The position numbers and the translations under genes were made by a program. Under the pieces are notes generated by a model that saw only the letters and a list, made by a program, of their open reading frames with translations, was not told where the DNA came from and did no database searches. From NCBI GenBank assembly GCA_022494885.1, contig JAGVSM010004560.1, positions 1 through 64,000 on the forward strand: a stretch of 64,000 nucleotides of DNA, read 5' to 3'. Within the stretch, counting starts at the first letter, position 1; every line of letters starts with the position of its first letter. The DNA comes from Micrasema longulum. Lineage: Eukaryota; Arthropoda; Insecta; Trichoptera; Brachycentridae. Shown piece after piece: positions 11,040 through 23,400 of the stretch.

Positions 11040-12249
11040 CACTACGTGTGCTGAAGTACATTATAATTACATTTAAATCATGCACGCAGACACGATGAAT
11101 ATCGAGATAATTAGTACTAATTATCAGGCGTCTCCGTTTGTCAGTTGTGTTTAAAATATCGCGGTCTATTTTGACTAATTAATTATCAGACTGTTTTGTA
11201 TTTGTATTACTACGTAATATTTTTGCTGTGTATATCTTGTATATAACGACTTAGATGCTGAAATGTTTAAAAAGTAGTAATGTTGTCATATAAACAGGAC
11301 AAAGCTACACCCGCGCCACGCAGTGGCCACACTGATAATTTAAGTCACACAACTCGCGAAAATATCCTTACCAGTCTACACTCCAATAAACATTAGCTCT
11401 TGAGCTTCGCAGAAACATTGTTTGACCCATTTCTGTATCAGAATTTATCAGATTTGCTCACCCATTAAACTATGATCCTAATCGTAACGGAGAAAGAAAA
11501 GATTTTACTAGGTCATTAATAATAGTATTTCAACTGCGCTGACACGAGTTGGGTAGTTATAGAAAGGCGCGTGTGTGGCATTGTATTCTTCTTAAATAAA
11601 TAAAATTGAAATATGTCTGTTAGGGTGATTAATGTTTTTTTGTAGATTGTTGAAAATTTTCATTGTTCTTAATTAAGATACGCTCGAACTCCTTGCTTTA
11701 GTTTTACTATTATTTATTGACAATTTAGCGCAGTCTTTCTCAAAATGGACGATAACGCCTCTTCGGGGCGCTGAAGGCCTTCAGGGGGGGCGTTGAGGCG
11801 GTTCTAGGGGGCGATGACTGGTTTATAAAAAAGCTAACGTTTTTCGGATATTTTAGACTAAAATTAATTTCGTTCTTATTCCTACTCTGTTTTTGTTATT
11901 TATCACGGGATTTTTAGACAAAAATTGGCTACATGTTATTGAACGCGGCGATTTATGGCTATTTTTAAGTAAATTCAAGCCTGATATTGGCGAATTCGTT
12001 AAATTGCGTCAGATTCATCATTCACATCGGATAAGTTTTAAAAATCTGTGTTTCAATCATAATTAACATGAATGCGTTTTAATTAGTCTCGTTAAAAATG
12101 CTCCTTTGAAATGAAAGTTTGAATTCAGAAATAGGCTATGGCATGTTTAAAAATAATAATTTCGATAGCTGTTTCTAAGATGCGCAACATATGGTATGTT
12201 TTCAAAATTTAGGGGGCTCTAAAAAACTTTTCCTTCTCAAACAAGACAG
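11040..12249. other. No gene seen; AT-rich intergenic DNA
   Basis: No exon-like frame, RNA gene or repeated block recognised. A short G-rich patch lies at 11760-11815 (GGGGGGGCGTTGAGGCGG). Confidence 0.5.
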
Positions 12250-12450
12250 GCGCCGTGGCGCAGCTGGCCAACTGTGAAACTGGCGTTGCCGGTTCGATTC
12301 CCGCCAGTTGTAAGAAAAAAATCCAAGAAAGATTTTTTTCTCACTTGGTCTGGGTGATCACCTCCTTCCATATCCCCTCTATTCCACCTGCTGACAAGCC
12401 TCAAAATAGAGGCTTAGCGGGTTATTCCTTGAAAAAAATTATTTAAAAAG
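12250..12450 (+). mobile_element. SINE-D, tRNA-like head, single copy
   Basis: GCGCCGTGGCGCAGCTGGCC (A-box side) and GCCGGTTCGATTCCCGCC (B box), followed by TCTGGGTGATCACCTCCTTC and an inverted TAGAGGC/GCCTCAAAATAGAG segment, then A-rich sequence. Looks like a tRNA-derived SINE, but no second copy is present here. Confidence 0.55.
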
Positions 12451-13260
12451 TGGGTGGTTTGGCGAACGAAGTTTGGGAGCCTTAGATCTAGCGCCTAGCG
12501 CATTCGCTTGAATCCGAATTCGGAATCGTCCAAGAATGGCACTTGCTTACATTTTTTACTTGAATACCAATTTTATAAGTTTGTGAAAAAAAAGCGCTTA
12601 TTTAACAGAACCGTTGATTCGATGCTCTATAAATAAATGTAAGTTTACTTAAATTGTTTGATTGATTATGGCTCAGAGATCAAGGATTACTATATTTTGA
12701 ATTGATTTTTTTTTCGTTAATCGTTCGTTCTTTTCGCTTCGCTATTTGCATTTTTAGCCAGTAAAACATATTCGAAATATAACATTTTACGCCTCGAATA
12801 ATATTTTTCTCTCGTGACCTTGCTCTACTATAATATGCTACTCGGGAGTTGGAAGGAGGTTCATGTCGCTCATCGTCTCGTACGCGACATTGAGTTATTG
12901 TTAGATATATTTCCTATTTTTCTTTTATCACATTTCAAACGCGAAATTCTCTGTCCGATTTCAATTCATCATGCGAATGGATTTCGTACATTCGACATGA
13001 ATACTTCTGTAATATGTATAATTAGTCCATTAAAAGCCGGAATGTGGGTGGGGAAGTGTTCGCATAGTTGGTCATTTATTTAGAAAGCCCATATATCACG
13101 AAATTCGTTACTTCTGTAGTGCGACTGACTCCTTCCACCGACATAAATGTAAACTTGCATTAGTTGCAATCGTGTTCTTATTTATCTTTTACGATTGAGG
13201 AATACTGGACCAAGTGTCTGAATTACTTCAAATTTGTATTGCGAAACGAAAAAGTATTCT
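12451..13260. other. No gene seen
   Basis: A 90-codon open frame at 12814-13083 has no recognisable motif and no splice context; otherwise only AT-rich sequence. Confidence 0.45.
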
Positions 13261-13269
13261 ACCATAGAA

Positions 13270-13660
13270 ATAAAAGACGAGTGATATCTAAATCCACAAA
13301 TTTTGAATAACCGGTGATCGGTTTCATCGCTTTCTACGACATCTACGAGGCTGGTTTATTATAAAATTAAAGATCAGGTTGTGGTCCCGTGGCTAGTCTC
13401 TCGGACTCACGGCCCAAAGGTCCGTCGTTCGAATCCCACTCTACCCCAACTTGATTCCATTTTCTAATAGTGAGTTATTTACAACTCGTTGAGAATGGCT
13501 CTCAAAATTAATATTTGGGTAAATCATAAGAACGCAAATATTTATTAAAAAAAAAAAATACAAAACAGCGAGGATACAGAATTTAAAATCGGCTTTCATT
13601 TCTACAATAAATTACAATGAATCTTTACTAAGAATTTTCACTAAAAAACTTGATTTTAAA
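13270..13660 (+). repeat. Repeat Q copy split by SINE-A
   Basis: ACGAGTGATATCTAAATCCA, CGGTTTCATCGCTTTC and ACATCTACGAGGCTGG, then SINE-A, then ACAATAAATTACAATGAATC and AAGAATTTTCACT, as around 40121-40530. Confidence 0.6.
13373..13559 (+). mobile_element. SINE-A, full-length copy inserted in another repeat
   Basis: Head CAGGTTGTGGTCCCGTGGCT, B box GTTCGAATCCC, body with CAACTCGTTGAGAATGGC and the ATTTGGGTAAATCATAAG end, then A-rich tail. It sits inside a copy of the ACCGGT-hairpin repeat (13270-13368 before, 13590-13660 after). Confidence 0.85.
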
Positions 13661-13717
13661 TAAAAGTATGCATTATTATATTTGTTTATCCTTTTTAATA
13701 TTTTGAGTAGTTCCAAG

Positions 13718-14506
13718 CATAGAATTAAGAATAATCCAGAAGGAGCGTAGAATCATATTTGAATACATCGGACTGCGTCCAATAATTCCCCCACTTAGAC
13801 GCACTTTCGCCGCGCGCATACTTGAAGTCACCGAGTAATATTGCCAGATCGCGAAGAATATAACCATAACACACATGTAAGGCAAAAAAAAAAAAAAAAT
13901 GTTAATTTTTCTAAAATTTTATTGTGCACGCGGAAACATTGATTGACACAACAGAGTAGATAAGTAAAGGGTCATTTATTAAGAGTAATTGAATTAATGA
14001 ACTTTGAACTTAAAATATAAAACAACTTTTATTTTACATAAAACGGTTATTTTTATATCATGTTAAATAATATTTTATGTTTTAAAGATAATGTCCACCA
14101 CGGCGTTGTTAAATCCGAGGTTCAATTTTAATTATTTCTCTTATTATATGATCAAAGTAGGGTTAATTTTTTTACTACCCTGGCAACACTAACGAAATTT
14201 CCATTTTGTTTCTTCGACAGATGGAAAAATAATTCGATTTTTATGTAATGCATTTGTGACAAACACATTCATTTGATGATTACTCATGAAATGTGATTGC
14301 ATCCTGTTTCTTTAAGATCCTAGCAGTATTTCTACACCTTAAAAGGACACAACACGGCATGGTTAAATTCGAATCAGGAGTTGCGTACTGAGCGACATCT
14401 ACAAAGAAACTAATCGGTCAAAACGTAAACCTACTCATTTATGAGTAGTTGAGTCGCCTTTTGTTTGATGTGCGTATGCGGTTTCTGGACTATTCTTAAT
14501 TCTATG
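13718..14506. mobile_element. Non-autonomous DNA element L, copy 1, with 8-bp target duplication
   Basis: Ends CATAGAATTAAGAAT and ATTCTTAATTCTATG with TCCAGAA/TTCTGGA continuing inward. Flanked on both sides by GTTCCAAG (13710-13717 and 14507-14514), an 8-bp duplication as made by hAT, P or Merlin transposases. 789 bp, no transposase frame. Copy 2 at 58539-59337 is in the opposite orientation. Confidence 0.85.
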
Positions 14507-15075
14507 GTTCCAAGTTTTAAAAAGATTGATTAAAATAGGAAAATTAATTTCTTGACTCATTTTAATCGATTTACCTAGTAAACTGAATAATATTCCGTAA
14601 TACATACATATTCACAATCATTTACATCTACATAACAACTTTACATGAATTCGTACAAAAACGCAGATTTTTTTAGCTGCTTTGAATATGCGTAAATAGA
14701 TTAATGTTAGATCAAATTTTAAACATGCTTTTTTCTTCTATTTTTTTACGCAATTAGGGATTTATCGCGAACCAAAACAAAAAAAAGGCGTTTTTGATGT
14801 CGCGTCGCGCGTCTTGATATCACAGGTACTTATATGACATGTGTGTGTATTATGATATATTTTTATTTTTTATTAAAGTAATGTCTTATATTACGACTCA
14901 AAAAACGAATTCTATTTAAAAATACAGCTATTTTATTTAATACTCAGTGCTTACCTGTGGTTTCATGCATTTTTTGTGCTTTTTTCATTTGTTTGTTTTC
15001 TTTAAAGTTGTTCGTTTCCTGTATAATTGCCGGTCTTGAAACTGAACTTTGATCTCACAATATCGGAGGAAGCAA

Positions 15076-15390
15076 CCGTTAAAATAATCATCGTCACCCT
15101 TTATAGCATCTGTAAGGCATTACCCAGAGCGACAAGTTAACAAAATAAGTGCGAACTGATGTATATCACTGGCTTTTTAATACGAACAATATTCCAGTAC
15201 ATTCCTTGTGTTTTTAAACATATTTTAGCCAAATTTAATTAAGTATCCGTTAAGATAATCATCGTCACTCTTTATAGCATCTGTAAGGCATTACCCAGAG
15301 CGACAAGTTAGCAAAATAAGTGCGAACTGATGTATATCACTGTGGCACGGTCAATATTCCGTAAAAATCGTATTTTAGCCAAATTTAATT
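15076..15390 (+). repeat. Tandem duplication, ~171-bp period
   Basis: CCGTTAAAATAATCATCGTC ... TAGCATCTGTAAGGCATTAC ... GTGCGAACTGATGTATATCA recurs from 15247 with few changes, and both units end TATTTTAGCCAAATTTAATT. The second unit lacks ~20 bases near its end. Confidence 0.85.
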
Positions 15391-15725
15391 TTAGTAGCAT
15401 CAACATGTTTCTCCAATTTTCTTTCCACTCACGCGGAATGTGCATCTTGTATAGTCTAAGCTCTAAACTCTAAAACTATTCAGTTGGCTCGATTTCCGCT
15501 TTTCCAGACTCTTGGATTTTTTTGGCTTTTCCATGAATTCGCATGCGTTCGGTTATTGTCATAGGTTGACCGCCAGTATCGTTAGAAGATACTCTGAAAG
15601 ACATAGGGAAGGCTACCAGATTGCGGAAGATTCGCCTTAGCGACAACAATAATAACTATAGGTCATAATGCAAATGCGTAAATATTTTTATTCTCTCTTT
15701 TTTTTTAAATCCTATTTAAATTTAT

Positions 15726-16210
15726 TACGTTATTCTTCTTCTTGCGGTGCCTTATTAGGTCCCCCCCGACGTTGGTGGTCACTACAGCGAAAGCATCTCG
15801 GTCCTGCGCTTCTCCGCAGTCAGGACTATTGCTGATTGGAGGTACTCGCCATAGTGATTCCTGGGTAAAGATAACTAGAGTGGTTTCCCGTTGCCTTCTT
15901 TGGTGGATTTTTCCGTCGCAGTTACCTTCCCTCAGCTGGTTAGTTCTTGATTGGAGGCTCCAGAAACTCGCCTTTCATCCTCGTTATCTGCTGTGATGCT
16001 GCACACCGTTATGAGTGTGATCTCATTCGCGACGTGGACGTTAACGAGTTGGACTAGTCAGTAGTGTTGCCGGTGGAATGCAACTGGGCGTTCGCAGCAT
16101 TTTATAGAATCACACCCTCCAGCAAGATGTGACTCACTGCGACCCTACTGACGGTTCGAACTCCAATTTTCTTGACTGTTATGATTATCTTTAGTGTTAT
16201 TATTATACTC
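15726..16210. repeat. GC-richer dispersed-repeat-like block, unclassified
   Basis: Clearly higher GC than its surroundings, with in-frame traces on the minus strand (CGEAQDRDAFAVVTTNVGGD) that resemble a LINE 3' end running into RKKK. No second copy in the window, so the call is tentative. Confidence 0.3.
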
Positions 16211-16469
16211 ATTCAAAAAATCGTCATCTTAAAGTATCGTTTACAATACAATAGATATGGCAATATTGTCTTGTCCCAGCTCCGTGAATAGCCTCGACCA
16301 CGCAGGACAGAACGCTAGGACTATACGAAAATTTGGCCGTTGTTGTGTGCAAAATGAATACTCGACGTCGTTTATTACGAGCGAGTTCCCGAAAAATACT
16401 ATTTATTTTATACCCATGATGTATTGGAATTGTTAAAAAACGGACTAAATAGTAAAAAATATTTTTCCT

Positions 16470-16680
16470 GCCTCCATTTTCGTTAGAAAAAATATGCGGG
16501 AGCGACGCGCCCTCGTCGAGCAAATCGCTATTGAAGGTCCTCGGCGTGCGCGTTTCCACGAGGGCAACGCGGCCGCGCGCGGTGGTGGGGTTAATCATTA
16601 TTCTACGGAGATAGCCTGCCCGTCTATCTCGGTGACAATGTCTTGGAACAATGTTTTGTCCTACAATGTTTGTCCTTTAA
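16470..16680 (+). repeat. Dispersed repeat E, copy 2
   Basis: Same ordered blocks as 262-430. The segment between GGGAGCGAC and the GATAGCC block differs and includes an imperfect palindrome (GCGCCCTCGTCGAG / CCACGAGGGC). Confidence 0.55.
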
Positions 16681-16699
16681 CTTTAAATATGAGTATTTA

Positions 16700-17452
16700 A
16701 AAAATAATATTTAGGAAACATGCAGTGGGTTATTTAAGCTGTAGGCTTAAAATATATGTACTGAAATTATATTCATTAAAAATAATAGCATGGACCAGTA
16801 AAGTTTCCATATATTAAAATATAGAGTTTAAATATATATAATTAAACGCTTTATTTTAAGATCACTTGAATTTTAATTTTAAGCACTGATAATTTCAGAA
16901 TGCACGGATCTTTCCGTGTACATGTGTAGTTATAAACTAAACATAAATACGTAGTATTTAAAACTGTCTTAACATTTTGTTATTTCTTTCTGTATATTGA
17001 GTCTTCTTTGTATATTCTCACACATAAAAAAATAATAAAAAAAGTATCCTCAGCACAGGTAACCCCAGTGAGGATTCATTATTTTATTTATTAATTATTG
17101 TTTATAATGTAAAAATATATTTATAAATATATCGGAATGAATAATCTAGTTTTTTTAAAATATTTTTCATTTCTCTGCATCTTTCTGTGTATCTTACGCC
17201 TGTGGATGGAAACTAGGTAGTAGTGTTTCAAAATAAATTCAAGTGTTCTAAAAACAAAGTACTTCAATACATTTAATTGTGTTATTCCACAAAGTTAAGG
17301 CCACCGATTCAATAAATGATATATTTATAATTTGATTTTTCGAAGTAGAAAATAATTTTGTTGACCCGGTAACCTTGCTTCTTACTTTTTCTATCATTAT
17401 TTAGAAAGCAGAATTTTCCTTCAGGGTATTAATTTCTCATTTTTATTTCCAG
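16700..17452. other. Intron upstream of first visible Madm exon
   Basis: Ends in a good acceptor (TTTTTATTTCCAG at 17440-17452). No ATG exon for the Madm N terminus was recognised here. Confidence 0.5.
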
Positions 17453-20400
17453 GTGGACCAGCGAGATGTGCCCGGCATCGATGGCTCCCACCTCGCCATG
17501 GACACGGAGGAGGGGGTGGAGGTAGTGTGGAACGAGGTTCAGTTCTCGGAGAGGAAGAACTTCAAGGCGCAGGAGGACAAGATCCAGCAGGTCTTCGACA
17601 ACCTCACGCAGCTAGAGCACCCTAACATTGTCAAATTCCACCGCTACTGGACGGACACACATAATGACAAACCTCGTGTAAGTCTCTGCACATTTCTCCA
17701 CTTCTTCTGGTTTCAATTCCCGGGATAAGTTTGCAGCACATAACTCCAATTTCCTGCTCCATTTATCTCCGTCCTTATCGAGTCCTTTTAACTGGCTATA
17801 TAATGTATAGTTATATTATTTCCTTTAATTTAGTTAAGGTACTCTCTGTAAGGTCGTCCCTGTGGTTTGTTCTACTTAAATTAATCAAAAATACTAGTTT
17901 TTACGTATCTCTTTTTTTTACTAACAAGTCAGGAATCCATTTGCATTTGTCTCTTTTTATTGACATTTAGTCAAGGCGGAAGCTATGGTTTTCAGTAAAA
18001 ATAATGACATTATTTTATCTTTTCTTATAAAGAAAACATAAAAGGGTTTTTGCTACAAATACTGAAAAATGAAATCAATTTCGTCACAAAATAAATATCG
18101 CGTAATAATGAAAACATTTTTCTAAATTTCTCTGTTTCATTTGTAGCCTACAAAATTTGTATAAAGGAATCATCATTTGCAAAAAATGTTTTTGTATTAA
18201 TACTTATAATTTGAAATTTGTGTTTCAGGTTATATTCATCACGGAGTATATGTCATGTGGTTCACTAAAACAATTTCTAAAGAGAACAAAACGCAATGTA
18301 AAAAGGTTACCTCTTCCAGCCTGGAAAAGGTGGTGTACACAAATATTATCAGCTTTAAGGTGAGCACATTACTTTGCATTTATTTTCTGCATTATTACTA
18401 AGCATAATAATTAAACTTGATTAAATTCCGTTACAGATTACCAACTTTTATTATACTGTAGCAATCTAACTCTAGTGAAAATGCTACTGTTAGCTTTTTA
18501 GGTTTTTAAAAAAGATTAGTGTCTAACGTTTTAAGTACTTTAAAATTAAAATTTGCGTTCTTATAATTTACGGGACCACAACCCATTCAAGTAATTTATA
18601 TAGCGCTTTAAATATTGACTAATATTGTTTTATTTTCAGTTACTTGCATTCCTGTTCAACTCCCATAATCCACGGGAATTTAACATGTGATACAATATTT
18701 ATTCAGCATAATGGTCTCGTCAAAATTGGATCTGGTAATATATTTTATAATTTATAATTTTCTAGCGTAATAATTCAAATCTGTATTTACGCTTATTGAT
18801 GTGTTATGTCAATGATTGTTTAACCAACAGCTGATGAAATTGATGAATTATTATTTACAATCAGCACAATATTTTTCTATCGACTGTTACTAAGTGTTCA
18901 GTTCTTTATTTTATCAATTCTTTATAATATTTTTTTATAATATAATGAGGAAGTTCAGTGGTTTTTTCATATTTTTTTTATTTGTCAATAGACCATTAAA
19001 CTAAGCCAAAATTAAAAAAAAAAAAAATTATGTATCTTATTATCAGTGCTATGGTTTTTTAAAAGTTTTGTATTTCTAAAACTATTCCGCGTGTGATGTC
19101 TCAAGTTCTCTTCTGCTTCTTTTCGGTCAGTTCTGCCAATCGGTCCGTTGACATACTGTAAACTGGATATCTTTCACAACTTTCTTCTTTCATGCAAATT
19201 CAAGAAGCTTTGCAGTACAATTTAATGTTCTAATTTTTACCCTGCGTAAATAACAAAACATTTTTTATATCCAATTTCCTATAGGGTTTAACTTCCTCAT
19301 TATATTTTGGCATTATTTTATTGCCATCTATCACGAGTTCACGATTCTATGTTTTATACTTCTTCCCTATTTCTTTTAAAAATTTAACTGATCATTACAT
19401 CAACGAGTCTTTTTAATAAATTAATATTTAGTCAAATGAAAGCTATGCATCAAGAATCACATACAGAATCTTACTATATAATATAGATACTAATTTAATG
19501 CTGATTCTCTTTATTCGATTTCTGCAATTAATTGTAAATTATTTTTTATTTAATAACACATTGTTTTTTAAATAATCTCTCTTACTAAATAAGCCTGTAT
19601 CGATGAAGGAATTTAACTATTTTAAATAACTAGTATCGGAATTTGAGTATTGAAAGCGTCAACTAAGAATGTTTTCTGCTAATTTATCCATATGATGTTA
19701 ACTCAATTAGGCAGTTCAGTGGTTCTTCTAAATGCTTTTATTTGTCAAAAGACTTCAAACTAAGCAGAAATAAAATAAAAATATTCATCGTATTATCATC
19801 GCTCTGATTTTTGTAATTTTAAAATTAATCTGCCCGTGACGTCACAAGTTGTCTTCGGTGAGTTGTGCTGCCGTTTAATAAAAGAACCTGTAGTTGTCAA
19901 AATACATAGAATGTCGATAAAAATGGTTACCTGGAATCCAGAGATTTATCACAACACATAACAAAGCTATAATTGATCGGTTATGTTGTTTATTACAACT
20001 TGTGATGTTTCAAAGTAGTTCATTTTAATTATTTTTTCATACGTTTTTAAGAAACTTCGCCGTACAATCAAATGGTCAAATTGAATCAAATTAAATGTGT
20101 AAGAAAACATTTTTTATAACCAATTTCCTGTAGCAACTTCTTCATTAAGGGGTTTCAAAGTAAAAATGCCACTGTCCTGTTTTTGGGAAGACAAACTAAA
20201 TCAGTACTGAGTTTTTTTAAGTTCAATGTGCAATTTCTGCACGATATAATAGATGGCGAAAAGACTATTTCTTTTGTTCAATGTGCAATTTGTCGGTCGT
20301 CCCGAACACAGTGATCATGGACAGTGAGGTTTTTTTTTTTAACGGGATTATATATTTAAGATATTTTCGTTAGTATAATGTGTAGTAAAGTAAATAAAAA

Positions 20401-23400
20401 TTTGTTAAAGCTTTCTAATGAATCCTTTTAAATATTTTAGTTGCGCCTGATGCCATTCACCATCACGTAAAGACATGTAGAGAAAACATGAAGAACATGC
20501 ATTTTATTGCTCCGGAATATGGAAGTATGTATTCAATCATTGTATTTGTTGTATTATTTTTTATCGGTTTAAATTCACAGTTTTTAACACTTTATGTATT
20601 TACATTTTTATTTATTTATTCTGTATATGTGACTAAATGAAAACATTGTAATAAGTAAATTGTGTTTTTTTTTTGTTTTGACCACTTTTAAATTTGTATT
20701 TTCACCAGAGATCGGGTTTTATTGTGACCGACAACATCAGACTGGTTTTACTTATTGGGGCTTACTTATTAACTATTACTTCACACATAGTTACTATTTA
20801 GAAATCCCACCAGTTTTTTTTATATAACTGTTATTAGACTTCTATTTTATTAAAACATTAGTGTTCAATATTACATGCTTTACGACACAAAAAAAATATC
20901 TTATTAACATTGATCAATTTGGCTTAAATTCGCCTTCAAATGTACAAAGGTTCAAGAGTGGGATTTCCCAGTGTCCTACAAGTCACCAATTAATCATTGC
21001 ACATAACATATTGACTGTTTGACTTTTTCTTTTAAGGCAGTATAGTAAAATCATTATTTATCTTGTTTCAAAAAAATATTTTACCATTGTATGAATTCTG
21101 ATAACATAGTTACTACTCAAAGTTAGTCAAATTCTGGAATCAAATCGCCGGGAGTGTAGAACAATGACGCATGTGATTTTCTTTAACTTCACAAGAGAGT
21201 GGTTTAATTTTTTTTTAACACTTTGTCACAACTCGATAAGTACAAAAGTATACCATTTTATACTTTCTGGATAAAAAAGCCTTTATGTAACTTTTTAACA
21301 TAAAATATAAAAGAAAGTCAATGTCGCATTTTTCGCACATTCGTCGTTGTTTTATGATCCCGATTAAATGCCCAACCAATCACAATGGAATGCCTTTATT
21401 ATAATTAAAATGCAGTTCCACCTTGAAATGATGATATTATTAGAAAATTCCACTAACTAAAAATGTTTTTTTTTTAAATAAATATTTTTATTTATTTCTT
21501 TGGTGAACTGTATGTTTTGTTTTTTATATTATTTTTCACGTCTAAACCTGTAATTGGTCTAGTTATTTTATGGTACTTTGTATGTATTGTTTAATTTTAT
21601 ATGAATGTGTTGGTTTCAATAAATAAATAAAATATAATAAACTATTCTTAAACGAGTTTTCTGAGTATTTCAATTTTGGGTCCATTTACAACTAGATAAC
21701 TGTGCTAGTAAATGTATATCAAGTTGTGTAGAGGGGGCTCAAACCTCAGCCGCCGTCATACACAGCGACACTGCCACAGAAAATGTAATATTTGGAGTAT
21801 GTTGATTAGAAAAAATTAATAATGCTTAAGGTAAAATACCTTCATGGCATAAGTTTTAACATATTTTGTATATACTAATGGTTTTGAATTGAAAACATCT
21901 TAATTAACTCAGAAAAGATTCATTTACATTACGTATGTAATTCAACATGATCCGTTTTAATTGATAAAACTATTAGAATACCAACTGAGTGGATAAATTT
22001 GATGTACATTATTTATTAATAACCAACTTCATGCTTTCTGAAATACAGATTTGTAGAATGTTTTTAAGACATTAACATCTTAAACATTCGCTGTTTTTAA
22101 TCTTACCCATTAAAAAATTAACATAATTTGAAAACAGATATGTGTATGATTTGTTAAGTCTACTTATTCAAATCTAATATGTTTAACCAAAAACTATAAA
22201 CGTCTAGTGGTGAATTTATTTCAATTTGAAATTAATGTTAATAAAGCAATACATTTGAGAATGTGCTTATGAATCAATTGAATGACTATATCCATAGAAA
22301 AATATACTTAATATTTGTATATATTTTGAACTACACTGAAAAATAAATAAAAAAGGCAAAAAATCAAATAATTTTACCTATAAAATAAGAATAACTATTT
22401 TTGAATTAAAATTATAAATGAGTTCTATCTCCTAACCGATTTCCCAACCAAAATGTTTTATTTTTCAATTTAAACTTTTTTTTTAATTTGGCAGCAAGTC
22501 AATTTTTTAAAAGAACTTATGTTATGTTTGAATAATTGTGGAATCTCATTAAATGCATATTTTTATATATTTATGTTTTTGTATATAATTTTTAAATAAA
22601 TAATAAATGTAGTAATTATTGTTGTAATGGATCTTTTGATTGATTTTAGCGGCGCAGTTGGTAGCTCCGGCGATGGACATTTTCTCTTTTGGCATGTGCG
22701 CGCTAGAAATGGCCGCACTTGAAATCCAAGGAAACGGTGACACAGGCTCTTTGGTCACTGAGGAAAACATCAACAAAACTGTCGAGTCCTTAGAGGATCC
22801 TCATCAGAAAGACTTTATTTTTAGGTAATTAATTTTTATAATTATGTCTGATGATGATGAAAACAGATCTGTGTGTGTGGAATAGAACTGGCATTCTGAA
22901 TGAGTACTTTCAACTTGATGGGGTACTCTCAGGTGAAAAATCCTTAAGAATGATATTGAGGAGAGAAAAGTCTGCATTTGGTATGTTTGCTTACCATGCT
23001 TGGGGTCCCGGATTCAATTCCTGGAAGGGTATACGTGAAAAATGTATTTGTTTGATGGTTTTACACTGAATATTATATTGTCCCGAAGTGTAAGGCTGTT
23101 AACCTTACTTTTCTGTAACAGATGATCGAGAGTTTGATGATGATGATGAATGAATATAAAATTAATTTCAAATCATTCAGTTTTTTTATGAAACACTTCT
23201 TTATAAAATTTGCATCAAAGTAGAATTCATGTGTAGGTTTAATTTTTTAATATGTATATTTCAATATGATTTATTTTACCTATTTAAAAATTATGCATGG
23301 ATGTGATACAAAAATTGACTCCAATTTCAATAATTAGGATTCTAATGAGGAAATTTAGTGGTTTTTTAAAAAAATGTTTATTTATTAATAGACTATCAAA

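Noticed and set aside
16224..16598. 124-codon minus-strand frame
   Set aside because: Runs across the start of repeat E, has no recognisable motif and no matching frame in the other copy of that repeat.
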